Shown in pieces: positions 6,276 to 12,960 of a DNA stretch of 12,960 nucleotides. Positions within the stretch are counted from its first letter, which is position 1. Each line of letters starts with the position of its first letter. Both the position numbers and the translations under genes were made by a program. Origin of the DNA: Treponema sp. (GTDB taxonomy: Bacteria; Spirochaetota; Spirochaetia; Treponematales; Breznakiellaceae); assembly GCA_031268125.1 (NCBI GenBank), contig JAIRXT010000179.1:1-12960 (forward strand), in the 5' to 3' direction. The notes beneath the pieces are model-generated. The model saw nothing but the letters and a program-made list of their open reading frames with translations, was not told the origin of the DNA and did no database searches.

Positions 6276-7482
6276 CCCCCGGGGCGGTCCGCCGTATCCG
6301 TTCTTCACGGATCTTCCGCCCCCCTTCCCAATGGGATCGCAGCATAAGTTCCCCGTTCATGTAGATTTCCTCAACTTCGGTATCGCCGGAAATATGCACT
6401 ATCCGCTCAATAATTCCGTTGCGGAAATTCCGTTCCAGGATTCTGTCGCCGGCATCGTTGTATTCATATTCAGTTATCCGCTCTTCCCCGCCGGCTTTGT
6501 ACAAAATCCGGTCCAGGCGGTTTTCGGACCATTCGTTGCGCAGTTCGGCAATGATGTCTCCCCCTTCCCCCCGCCGGGTTTCCCCCAGGATTCGGCCCCG
6601 CTCATCGGTGTCGTAGGTAATCTGCAGGGGCGATTCGGCTTCCACGTCTTCCAGAAACCGGGAACCGTAGGCAATGGCCGGGGCGACAAAGCCTGTTTCG
6701 TTTTTTGAGTCCAGGCTGCGGCGGGGGAAACGCAGCGGCGCCGCGGATTCGGCCCCGCTGTTTTGGTAGATTCGTTCTATGAGCCGCAGGGAATAATTCC
6801 GGGTATAGCGGTAATAATCGGTGTAGAGATTCTGCTGCTGTTCGTTTCCTTCTTCGTCAAGGAATTTCCTGCGGGTGTCGGAGCGGATCAGAAACATTTG
6901 GGTTCCCGCGGGGATCTGCCGGTATTGGTATTCCACCAGCGTCTCTTCCCCCCCGTCGAACATCTGCCGCTCCGATTCAATAAGGCCGCTGGCCCCGTAG
7001 AGTTCGATAAAACCGGTAAGGATAAACGGTGTACCTTCGGGAGAACCTTCGGCGGATTCTGCCGGAGGAATCTCCGCCGGTGGAATCACCGCCGTATTGA
7101 AGACGGCCACCACGCGGGAAACTTCCGCATCGTCCCGGAATATCCACTGGCTGCGGGATTCTTCCCCGTCTTTGTAAAGAATCCGCCGTTCAACGATCCA
7201 TGACTGCCGGTAGTACGGCGCCAGAAGGGGAGGCAGCGCGCGGATACCGGGTTCTTCGACCAAAAGGCAGTAGGGCTGCCGCAGCGCGGCGGCCCGGGAC
7301 CACGCCCTTTCCAGGGCCATGCCGGAGACATTGGAAACATACCACTCGCTTTTGGCTGAAGGCCCGCCGGATTGTCCCCAAGAAGAAACAGGAAAGGTGC
7401 ATAAAAAAAACACCAAGGCCGCACAACGGACAAGCAGAAGCCCTGCCCGCGGGAGACCGCCCGGGAAACTATTCGCTGTCAA
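6268..7482 (-). CDS. Secreted protein of unknown function, between ftsY and lolC
   Basis: I do not recognise the family. With the TTG start at 7480-7482 the product is 404 aa: a signal peptide (Arg12 and Arg19, hydrophobic core about 20-31, likely cleavage after VSSWG near 36), a proline-rich spacer (PPAEIPPAES), and a charged beta-rich C-terminal half with repeated short strands such as RITEYEYNDAGDRILERNF and EEIYMNGELMLRSHWEGG. These resemble YD/RHS-like or MORN-like beta repeats. No lipobox Cys is evident at the cleavage site. No ATG start is available in frame; TTG codons at 7518 and 7503 are alternatives that overlap ftsY further. It overlaps ftsY by 14 bases and abuts lolC, so it is co-expressed with the lipoprotein export genes; a periplasmic or envelope role is inferred. 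The reading frame is certain; the start is not. Confidence 0.8.
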   Translation of the reverse strand: MTANSFPGGLPRAGLLLVRCAALVFFLCTFPVSSWGQSGGPSAKSEWYVSNVSGMALERAWSRAAALRQPYCLLVEEPGIRALPPLLAPYYRQSWIVERRILYKDGEESRSQWIFRDDAEVSRVVAVFNTAVIPPAEIPPAESAEGSPEGTPFILTGFIELYGASGLIESERQMFDGGEETLVEYQYRQIPAGTQMFLIRSDTRRKFLDEEGNEQQQNLYTDYYRYTRNYSLRLIERIYQNSGAESAAPLRFPRRSLDSKNETGFVAPAIAYGSRFLEDVEAESPLQITYDTDERGRILGETRRGEGGDIIAELRNEWSENRLDRILYKAGGEERITEYEYNDAGDRILERNFRNGIIERIVHISGDTEVEEIYMNGELMLRSHWEGGRKIREERIRRTAPGER

Positions 7483-8389
7483 GGCCGGTAAATTCCCTTG
7501 CAAAACTTTTAGGATCAAAGGCTTTGATATGCTGGTATTTTTCCCCGTCGCAGATATACGCCACCGGAAGCTTCAATTCCGCGGCCAGGGAAAAGACCAC
7601 TCCCCCCTTGGCGCCGGAATCGTATTTGGTCAGAATCACCGCGTCAAGGGAAAGGGCATCGTGGAAGATCTCCGCCTGGGAGAGGGCATTGCGCCCGGTT
7701 GTGGCGTCCAGCACCAGATATTTTAGATAGCGGGAACCGCCGGACCCTGCGCTTAAACCCGCCCTGCTTTCCACCACCCGGTCGATTTTTTTCAACTCTT
7801 CCACCAGGGCGGCCTTGGTGTGCATGCGTCCCGCGGTATCGGCAATGATGAGATTATCTTTACCGGCCCGGGCAGCCTCGATGGCATCGTAGATCACCGC
7901 GGCGGGATCCCCGCCCTGCCGGTGGGCAACGACCCGTATGCCGAGCCGTTCCCCGTGTATTTTTAACTGGGGAATGGCCGCCGCCCTAAAGGTATCCGCC
8001 GCCGCCAGGATGGGCCTGGCGCCCTCCGTGTCCCGCAGACGGCAGGCAAGCTTGGCGGCGCTGGTGGTTTTTCCCACCCCGTTGATTCCCAAAAGCAGGA
8101 TGATCCCCAGGGCCCCTTCCCCCGGTTCCGGCATTGTTCCCCAGGTTTTCGCCTTACCGGCCTGTTCCAGTATCTCCTCAAGAAAAACCGCCAGGGCCTT
8201 CCGCAGTTCCCCCGCGTCCCCGGTTTTTTCTTTTTTGGCATAATCCCGCAGCTTGTCCGCCATGTGAAAAGCCTCGGCGGCGCCGAAGTCCCCTTCCACA
8301 AGAAGATCGGCAAGGTCATCAAACAACTCATCGGACACTGCGGAACGGAGGCCGAAAAAATTCCTGATGCGTCCTGCAAAACTACCCAT
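7469..8389 (-). CDS. ftsY: Signal recognition particle receptor FtsY
   Basis: SRP-GTPase at the inner membrane that receives SRP-ribosome complexes and passes nascent membrane proteins to the translocon. The 306-aa protein has the NG domain: N-terminal four-helix part (about 1-85), P-loop GINGVGKTT at 101-109, DTFRAAA at 132-138, DTAGR at 184-188 and TKYD at 254-257 followed by SGAKGG. The long acidic A domain of the E. coli protein is absent; an amphipathic N-terminus (SFAGRIRNFFGL) could contact lipid. Small departures from the usual sequence are TKYDS for TKLDG and CDGE for GVGE near 281. SD GGGGGT precedes the ATG. The preceding gene stops 8 bases upstream and the next overlaps by 14 bases, so it is in mid-operon. 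Confidence 0.97.
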   Translation of the reverse strand: MGSFAGRIRNFFGLRSAVSDELFDDLADLLVEGDFGAAEAFHMADKLRDYAKKEKTGDAGELRKALAVFLEEILEQAGKAKTWGTMPEPGEGALGIILLLGINGVGKTTSAAKLACRLRDTEGARPILAAADTFRAAAIPQLKIHGERLGIRVVAHRQGGDPAAVIYDAIEAARAGKDNLIIADTAGRMHTKAALVEELKKIDRVVESRAGLSAGSGGSRYLKYLVLDATTGRNALSQAEIFHDALSLDAVILTKYDSGAKGGVVFSLAAELKLPVAYICDGEKYQHIKAFDPKSFAREFTGLDSE

Positions 8390-8397
8390 GATACCCC

Positions 8398-9933
8398 CTA
8401 ATTGACCAGAACCGGAGCGTCTTTTCCCGCAGTATTGATATACCGCACCATCTGGATCATGTTCACCAGCACCGCGGCGCTTACAAATCCTATCCCCACA
8501 TAGTTAAGATTCCGGGCCCGTTTCGCCTGTTCGTACAGATCGTCGATCGGGACCGGGTTGTTGTTATAGGCGTTAATTACCGAATTGGCATAACCGTTGA
8601 GCATCCAGGCTGTAATGGCGGATACCCATACGCCCCCCCAGGACCAGTAATACCCGCTCCGTATCTTATTGACACGCTCCTCCTTGGGATCATACGGGGG
8701 GGCCGTTATAAGACTGAGCGTATTCCCCTCCAGGCTGCTTTTTGGGGGGAAGATACCCGCAAAGGGACTGTTTTTCCGGTTTGTTTTTATGGGCGGGGGC
8801 AGGGCGCCCGGCGCAGGACTCAAAAACACGGCCTTTGTTTCCGCGCCGTCAGGACTTTCCACAAAAACATATTCCAGACTGCCAGCCGGAAAGCTCAGCG
8901 TTACCGGCGCCGTTCCCATGTACAGGGACCCCTGATAAACCGCCGCCCCCGGTTCACCGGAAACCGTAACGTTCATCTCCGACTTTTCCAGGGGCCGCAG
9001 GTCCGCTTCGATTTCCGTCAACTCCCCGCCCTTCAATTTCAGTTCAGTAGTAACGCTTTCGTGATCATCCGCGTAGATTTCAAGACTCAGGTTCCCCGGA
9101 GGCCGGCCGGGGAGAAAGACTTCCCCCCTCCCCGCATAGGCGCCGTCCAGAAATATCTGCGCGTCCCCCGGCCGGGCGGCGATTCTCAATTCCGCCGGGG
9201 GGACCCCGGTTATGGCCGCAACAATCCCCGAAGCGAATTCTTCCGCTGCTTTCGCGGAATCGTCGGAAGAAAAAAGAATGCTGTCCTCGAAAATATACGA
9301 ATCCACATACAGGACGTAGAGTTTGTGGGTAATAAAGATTCTGCCGTGGTATTCGCTCATGCTTCCGGTGAGCAGGGCGTCCAATTTCTGGTCCCTGCAA
9401 AATTGGCCCTCCTTCCCCGTCTCCGGCGGCGCGGGAAAAAGACCGTCAAGGTTCTGCCGGCTCAGGGTAAAATCCGGTTCATTTTCGATAAAAACCCGGG
9501 AAACCTGTACCTGGCGGTAACTTTCCTCTAATTTTTTGATCTCCGCGTCTACGGCCTTGAGTTTCTTCCGATACCGCCATGCCGGATCCCCCTGGTACAG
9601 GAGCTGATCCCTTTCGTTTCGTTTGTTGATCAGGGCCTGGGCCGCAGCGGAAAGCCCGGCCCGGGCGGCAAGGGCTTCGTGATAAGCGTATTCCTCCGCT
9701 ACCCGCAGCCGGCTGCCTATCCTGCCGATGTTTCCCGCCAGATCCCGCATAATATCCCGGGCCAGCGCTTCGTTGGCGGAGGAGAGGGCGGAGGTATCAA
9801 AAGCGGTAATCGTCAGGGTCCAGAGGGGATCGTAAACCTGCTGTTGTGTTTCCTCTTCGGCCCCCCGCGGGAACAGGGGGACGGCGGAAAAACAAAAGCA
9901 CAAAAATGCCAGGACAAGGCTTTTAGACGGCAT
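8398..9933 (-). CDS. Exported or membrane PEGA-like domain protein, function unknown
   Basis: A 511-aa protein. The N-terminus (Lys4, then SLVLAFLCFCFSAVPLF) is a signal peptide or anchor; a lipobox-like Cys is possible but not convincing. Residues 100-145 are strongly charged and probably coiled-coil. Residues 247-315 (ELRIAARPGDAQIFLDGAYAGRG) look like a PEGA domain, and 319-372 (NVTVSGEPGAAVYQGSLYMG) like a second one. Two likely membrane helices follow (about 429-453 and 477-498). PEGA domains are common in bacterial surface proteins, so an envelope role is plausible. The ATG at 9931-9933 lies inside the end of prfB (11-base overlap); a TTG at 9948 is less likely. There is only a weak Shine-Dalgarno, so translation probably depends on coupling to prfB. 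Confidence 0.82.
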   Translation of the reverse strand: MPSKSLVLAFLCFCFSAVPLFPRGAEEETQQQVYDPLWTLTITAFDTSALSSANEALARDIMRDLAGNIGRIGSRLRVAEEYAYHEALAARAGLSAAAQALINKRNERDQLLYQGDPAWRYRKKLKAVDAEIKKLEESYRQVQVSRVFIENEPDFTLSRQNLDGLFPAPPETGKEGQFCRDQKLDALLTGSMSEYHGRIFITHKLYVLYVDSYIFEDSILFSSDDSAKAAEEFASGIVAAITGVPPAELRIAARPGDAQIFLDGAYAGRGEVFLPGRPPGNLSLEIYADDHESVTTELKLKGGELTEIEADLRPLEKSEMNVTVSGEPGAAVYQGSLYMGTAPVTLSFPAGSLEYVFVESPDGAETKAVFLSPAPGALPPPIKTNRKNSPFAGIFPPKSSLEGNTLSLITAPPYDPKEERVNKIRSGYYWSWGGVWVSAITAWMLNGYANSVINAYNNNPVPIDDLYEQAKRARNLNYVGIGFVSAAVLVNMIQMVRYINTAGKDAPVLVN

Positions 9934-11048
9934 GGTTATTCCACGCAAAACGCAGGTACTCTTCGATAAAAAGATCGATGTCCCCGTCCATCACCGCCTG
10001 AATATTTCCAATCTCCGCCTTGGTCCGGTAATCCTTAACCATCGTGTAGGGCTGGAACACATAGGACCGAATCTGATTTCCCCAGGAAATATCCTTTTTT
10101 TCCTGGGCAAATTTTTTGTTTTCTTTTTCTTTTTCCTGCCGGTAATACTCGTAGAGCCGGGCCTTGAGCATACTCATGGCGATCTGCCGGTTTTTGATCT
10201 GACTCCGCTCGTTCTGGCAGGCCACCACAATGCCCGTGGGCAGATGGGTAAAACGTACCGCGGAATCGGTTTTGTTTATGTGCTGTCCGCCGGCGCCCCC
10301 GGAACGGTAGGTGTCTACCCGCAGATCCTCCGGCCGAATGTCCACCTCGATGGTGTCGTCTATTACGGGAAAAACATAGGCGCTGGCAAAGCTGGTGTGG
10401 CGGCGGGCATTGGCGTCAAAGGGGGATATCCGCACCAGGCGGTGTACCCCGCTTTCCCCCTTGAGATAACCGTAGGCGTAATCCCCGTCGATACGGCAGG
10501 TTGCCGATTTGATACCGCCTTCCGCTTCCAGCCGGTCCAGTTCTTCTATGGCAAAACCCCTCCGTTCCGCCCAGCGCAGGTACATACGGTACAGCATCTG
10601 CGACCAGTCGCAGGCTTCGGTCCCGCCGGCCCCCGAATGAATGGTGAGGAAACAGCCGTTCCGGTCAACCTCCCCTCCCATCTGTTCATAGATAGTCTGT
10701 TTTTCATAACGGGCGGATATGTTCCGCCATTCCGTTTCAATGCCCGGAGCCTCTCCTTCGTCCCCCGATTCCTGGGCTAAATCGTGGAGGGTCTTTAGAT
10801 CTTCAATCCCCGCGTGCAGGGCCTTCCAGGGCTCGTAGCGGCTTTTAAGGGCCTTGAGTTCCCCCATAGCCTTTTCCGCCGCCTCTTGATCGTTCCAAAA
10901 ACCGTTCTCCCCGGCCCTGGCTTCTATTTCCGCGATACGTTCAACAATGGGCTTTTGCCCCGCCGGGGCCTGGTCAAAGACGCCTCCAGGTTTGATTGAT
11001 TTTTTCCTGTAATTCCCCAATGGGCGCATTAAGTTCGGATAACAGCAT
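9923..11048 (-). CDS. prfB: Peptide chain release factor 2 (RF2), with programmed +1 frameshift
   Basis: Recognises UAA and UGA in the ribosomal A site and triggers peptide release. The coding sequence is two-part on the minus strand: 11048-10977 encodes MLLSELNAPIGELQEKI and so on to Leu24; UGA is codon 25 (10974-10976); ribosomes skip base 10976 and continue in the +1 frame from GAC (10975-10973) to the TAA at 9923-9925, giving 374 aa. The stop-recognition motif SPF falls at 208-210 and the catalytic GGQ at 253-255, close to the E. coli positions 205-207 and 250-252. The start has a strong Shine-Dalgarno (AGGAG, 11054-11058). An uninterrupted frame opening at 11029 gives an N-terminus unlike RF2 and is not the true start. 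First gene of the ftsY-lolCDE operon. Confidence 0.96.
10973..10988 (-). promoter_or_regulatory. Programmed +1 frameshift signal of prfB
   Basis: On the minus strand: UGGAGG (10983-10988, internal Shine-Dalgarno), spacer CGU, then CUU UGA C. This matches the E. coli prfB signal AGGGGG UAU CUU UGA C in order and spacing. Low RF2 makes the ribosome pause at UGA and slip on CUU into the +1 frame; high RF2 terminates at codon 25. This is the known autoregulatory mechanism of RF2. Confidence 0.95.
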
Positions 11049-11076
11049 AGAATCTCCTCTAAAAATCTCTTCTGAA

Positions 11077-11105
11077 AGTCTACGAAAAAAACGGTAAACT
11101 GTAAA
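11077..11105 (-). promoter_or_regulatory. Sigma70-type promoter of the prfB-ftsY-lolCDE operon
   Basis: Minus strand: TTTACA (11100-11105, 5 of 6 to the -35 consensus), 17-base spacer, TAGACT (11077-11082, 4 of 6 to the -10). Transcription would start near 11070, leaving a leader of about 20 bases containing AGGAG (11054-11058). No other promoter is evident before the short-spaced genes that follow. Confidence 0.65.
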
Positions 11106-11178
11106 CCATTGGGGCCGGCAATTCAGCAATTCCAAATTTCAAATCCGAAAAGAGCCGTAAAAAATCATTGGGGGTCCT

Positions 11179-11340
11179 GGCTGAACTTGATCCGCAACAT
11201 TCTACCGGGGCCGGGAAATTGCCGGAAAAACGCATGTAGAATCCGCCTTCGCTATTTTCAATACGCTCCGGCGGGGAATTCCATATGTTTTTCCAGCCTT
11301 TTTCCCGGCCCCGGGTACACGATACGGGTCAAATTTAGCC
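11179..11340. repeat. 162-nt imperfect palindrome (long inverted repeat)
   Basis: Two arms of about 70 nt are complementary around a 22-nt loop (11248-11269). The core is a perfect 14-bp block: CCGGGGCCGGGAAA at 11205-11218 and its complement at 11301-11314. Inside it, GGAAAAAC (11223-11230) pairs with GTTTTTCC (11287-11294), ATG with CAT, GAAT with ATTC, and CCGCC (11243-11247) with GGCGG (11270-11274). Outside it, GGCTGAACTTGATCCG (11179-11194) aligns with the complement of 11325-11340 at 13 of 16 positions, all three differences being transitions. No transposase lies nearby and no clear target-site duplication was seen. It may be a MITE-like element, an inverted duplication, or a structured RNA. 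Confidence 0.7.
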
Positions 11341-11451
11341 GGCCTTGGCAGGGCGCCTTTTCTCTCCCTAAAAAAAACTAAAAATTGCTTAAACAAGGGG
11401 GTTTTTCGTTAAAAGTAAAATTGCCGCGCCGGAGCGCCGATACTGGATAGT

Positions 11452-12693
11452 ATGGGTAAACGTCTGCCGGGTTACATTCTGTTCCTTCTGGGGCTTTTCT
11501 CCTCCGTGCTGGGGGCCCAGAATGCTGAAATTCCCGGAACCGCGGTAACCGGCATAGAGGCCCTGACAAGGAACAACCTGGTCCGGCTGACCTGGAAAGA
11601 TTCCGTAGAAGCCGTGGGGCCGGTATATATCTACCGTTCCTTTACCCCTTTTCCGCTGTCGGTTTCCGACGGGACCCTGGACCCCGGCTTTGCCGCCCAG
11701 AGACCGGTAGAAGTGCCCTACGGGGTGGAATCGTATATTGACGATGTGGGAAGTTCCGGCCAGGTGTACTACTTTATTGCCGCCAGTAACGGGAGTGAGA
11801 ACCGGTATCTTAAGATACTGCCGGCGGAAAATGCCCTGAGCGTGGATATCGCGGAAAGTCCCGGCGCCGCGGTGCCGCTTGCGGCAGCCGGGGGGCCCGG
11901 AGGAATCTCCGGGCTGGAAATCCGCCCCGAAGGGGATTCCGTGGTGATTCGTTACCGCCTTAACCGGAGCGGGAACACTGTGTTGTACCGCAGCGTCCAG
12001 CCCATTACCCGCACGGCGGATCTGCTCAGCGCGGTGATCGTTCAGTCCGGGGCTAATCCCCCCATTACCGATTATCCGGTTCCCGGAATTCCCTATTACT
12101 ACGCCGTTGTTTTTGAGGATGAACTTTCCCGGGGTAACGTAGGTATTTATCCGGGTTTTAACGCCACGATGAATCCGGTGGAGATTACGGCGGACCGTGT
12201 GGGGCTGCCCGGAGCCGCGGAACTAAGGTCCATGCCCCTGCCCCTTATCTCCCTGAACTACGCGGTGCCGGGAATTGACAATTTTTCCGAACTGCGGAAC
12301 CCCATCCCGCTGAGTCTTGCCGCGGCCAAAGCCCTGGGGACCCTGCGCCGGACCACCCAAAGTCCCGGCGCCGGACGGGCGGCCCGGGCCTTTAACCAGG
12401 ACCTGGAAACCGATGATTACGGTATTTCCGCGGAGAACCGGGCCCTGCGGGTAATTGTCCAGGGGCCTTTTTTCCGGGGGGATTGGGAGACGGCCCGTTC
12501 CGAACTGGATCATTACCTTTCCGTCCACCACAGCAGCATTGCGGAGGCCAGAGCCCGGTTTTACCGCGGGCAGGCCCTGTACTTCCTGGGCGTCTACCGG
12601 GAGGCTTTTTATGAATTCCTCCTTATCCGGAATTACTACCCGACAGAGGTACATGAATGGCTGGAATCCTGCCTGGCGGTGCTGGTGGATTAA
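11452..12693 (+). CDS. Secreted protein with fibronectin-III-like domains and TPR-like C-terminus
   Basis: Unknown function; 413 aa. A clean signal peptide opens the protein (Lys3-Arg4, hydrophobic YILFLLGLFSSVLG, likely cleavage after GAQ near 23), so it is exported. Residues about 33-130 look like a fibronectin type III fold (NNLVRLTWKDS, then PVYIYRSFTPF, then VYYFIAAS near the last strand), and about 153-237 repeat the pattern (VVIRYRLNRSGNTVLYRS, PYYYAVVF). The last 90 residues are helical and TPR-like (FFRGDWETARSELDHYL, ARFYRGQALYFLGVYREAFYEF), suggesting protein-protein contacts in the periplasm. The Shine-Dalgarno before ATG 11452 is weak (GGAT), but the signal peptide supports this start. 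It is transcribed away from prfB and appears monocistronic. The domain calls are from pattern only. Confidence 0.8.
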   Translation: MGKRLPGYILFLLGLFSSVLGAQNAEIPGTAVTGIEALTRNNLVRLTWKDSVEAVGPVYIYRSFTPFPLSVSDGTLDPGFAAQRPVEVPYGVESYIDDVGSSGQVYYFIAASNGSENRYLKILPAENALSVDIAESPGAAVPLAAAGGPGGISGLEIRPEGDSVVIRYRLNRSGNTVLYRSVQPITRTADLLSAVIVQSGANPPITDYPVPGIPYYYAVVFEDELSRGNVGIYPGFNATMNPVEITADRVGLPGAAELRSMPLPLISLNYAVPGIDNFSELRNPIPLSLAAAKALGTLRRTTQSPGAGRAARAFNQDLETDDYGISAENRALRVIVQGPFFRGDWETARSELDHYLSVHHSSIAEARARFYRGQALYFLGVYREAFYEFLLIRNYYPTEVHEWLESCLAVLVD

Positions 12694-12717
12694 TACTGCA
12701 CATCGCCTTTCCTTCAT

Positions 12718-12746
12718 TTGACAAGCCGTATTCTGTATGATATATT
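12718..12746 (+). promoter_or_regulatory. Strong sigma70 promoter of the antitoxin-like gene
   Basis: Perfect -35 TTGACA (12718-12723), 17-base spacer, TATATT (12741-12746, 5 of 6 to the -10). Transcription would start near 12753, followed at once by AGGAG (12756-12760) six bases before the ATG. This is the best promoter and ribosome-binding-site pair in the window. Confidence 0.85.
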
Positions 12747-12766
12747 TATACGTACAGGAGATAATT

Positions 12767-12960
12767 ATGGAAACAAAATTAACTTTAAAACTTGACCAGA
12801 CGGTTATAAATTCCGCAAAAAAATATGCGGAAGATAATAACCGCAGTTTGTCAAAATTAGTAGAAGATTTTTTCAGGAATTTATCATCGGAAAATATACG
12901 GGAAGAGGAATATCCGCCGCTGATAAAAAAATTGAGCGGGATAATATCTGAAAACGATCT
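12767..12960 (+). CDS. Probable ribbon-helix-helix antitoxin, DUF6364-like (partial)
   Basis: The first 64 codons are in the window; the 3' end is missing. The start METKLTLKLDQTVINSAKKYAEDNNRS with SLSKLVEDFF after it has the ribbon-helix-helix pattern: one beta strand of alternating residues (KLTLKLD) followed by two helices. It is typical of small antitoxins in PIN-toxin type II pairs, which bind DNA at their own promoter and neutralise a partner toxin. Base composition is much more AT-rich than everything to its left (roughly one third GC by eye), and A- or T-ending codons dominate, which suggests recent acquisition. Start is certain from AGGAG at 12756-12760. A toxin gene would be expected just beyond the window; family assignment is by pattern. 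Confidence 0.78.
   Translation, partial: METKLTLKLDQTVINSAKKYAEDNNRSLSKLVEDFFRNLSSENIREEEYPPLIKKLSGIISEND

Larger units (their letters stand above)
11049..11451. other. Divergent intergenic region, 403 bp
   Basis: Separates prfB (minus) from the secreted-protein gene (plus). The left end holds the prfB Shine-Dalgarno and promoter; the middle holds the 162-nt imperfect palindrome. The right end (about 11370-11425) is AT-rich with A-tracts, where the plus-strand promoter should lie, but I find no convincing -35/-10 pair there. A 90-codon open frame at 11109-11381 crosses the palindrome and shows no protein-like features, so I do not call it a gene. Confidence 0.7.

Noticed and set aside
9932..10780. 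Plus-strand open frame (282 codons) opposite prfB
   Set aside because: Antisense to the RF2 catalytic region; hydrophobic-looking stretches come from reverse-complemented RF2 codons.
10974..11029. In-frame prfB start at 11029 that avoids the UGA
   Set aside because: It has no suitable Shine-Dalgarno, gives an N-terminus unlike RF2, and ignores the clear frameshift signal and the good start at 11048.
11205..11314. GC-rich stem in the prfB upstream region as a bidirectional terminator
   Set aside because: Flanking genes diverge, so no transcript is expected to end there, and no U-run follows the stem on the appropriate side.
11109..11381. 90-codon plus-strand open frame in the divergent intergenic region
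   Set aside because: It spans the palindrome, lacks a good ribosome-binding site, and shows no protein-like pattern.
11385..11421. Possible plus-strand promoter (TTGCTT ... TAAAAT) before the secreted-protein gene
   Set aside because: The two boxes are not at a workable spacing and the -35 matches only three bases; not strong enough to list.

Overview
The window looks like a piece of a spirochaete chromosome of fairly high GC, most like the termite-gut Treponema group. This is an inference from gene content, codon use and the mix of secreted and PEGA-like proteins around ftsY and a Lol-type ABC transporter; no rRNA or other decisive marker is present. It is a dense housekeeping region with one AT-rich accessory gene at the right edge. 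No rRNA, tRNA, CRISPR array, transposase or prophage gene was seen.

Left part (1-2950, minus strand): a thiamine salvage operon. A sigma70-type promoter (2922-2950) drives a TPP riboswitch (about 2765-2910). A strong intrinsic terminator (2721-2749) follows, then thiD, cytX and thiM; thiM runs off the left edge. CytX would import hydroxymethylpyrimidine (HMP), ThiD would phosphorylate it to HMP-PP, and ThiM would phosphorylate hydroxyethylthiazole. The two precursors would then be joined by ThiE, which is not in the window. A perfect 13-bp inverted repeat sits between thiD and cytX.

Middle part (2996-11048, minus strand): seven genes packed head to tail with overlaps or single-digit gaps. 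In transcription order they are prfB (release factor 2), a secreted or membrane PEGA-like protein, ftsY (SRP receptor), a secreted protein of unknown function, and lolC, lolD and lolE (lipoprotein-release ABC transporter). The set links translation termination, co-translational membrane targeting and lipoprotein export. prfB has the classic programmed +1 frameshift (CUU UGA C preceded by an internal Shine-Dalgarno). The real gene therefore starts at 11048, and RF2 autoregulation could affect the whole operon.

Right part (11049-12960): a 403-bp divergent intergenic region carries the prfB promoter and a 162-nt imperfect palindrome of unknown nature. Next come a plus-strand gene for a secreted protein with two fibronectin-III-like domains and a helical TPR-like C-terminus, then an AT-rich plus-strand gene with a near-consensus promoter. 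This last gene encodes a probable ribbon-helix-helix antitoxin and is cut by the window end.
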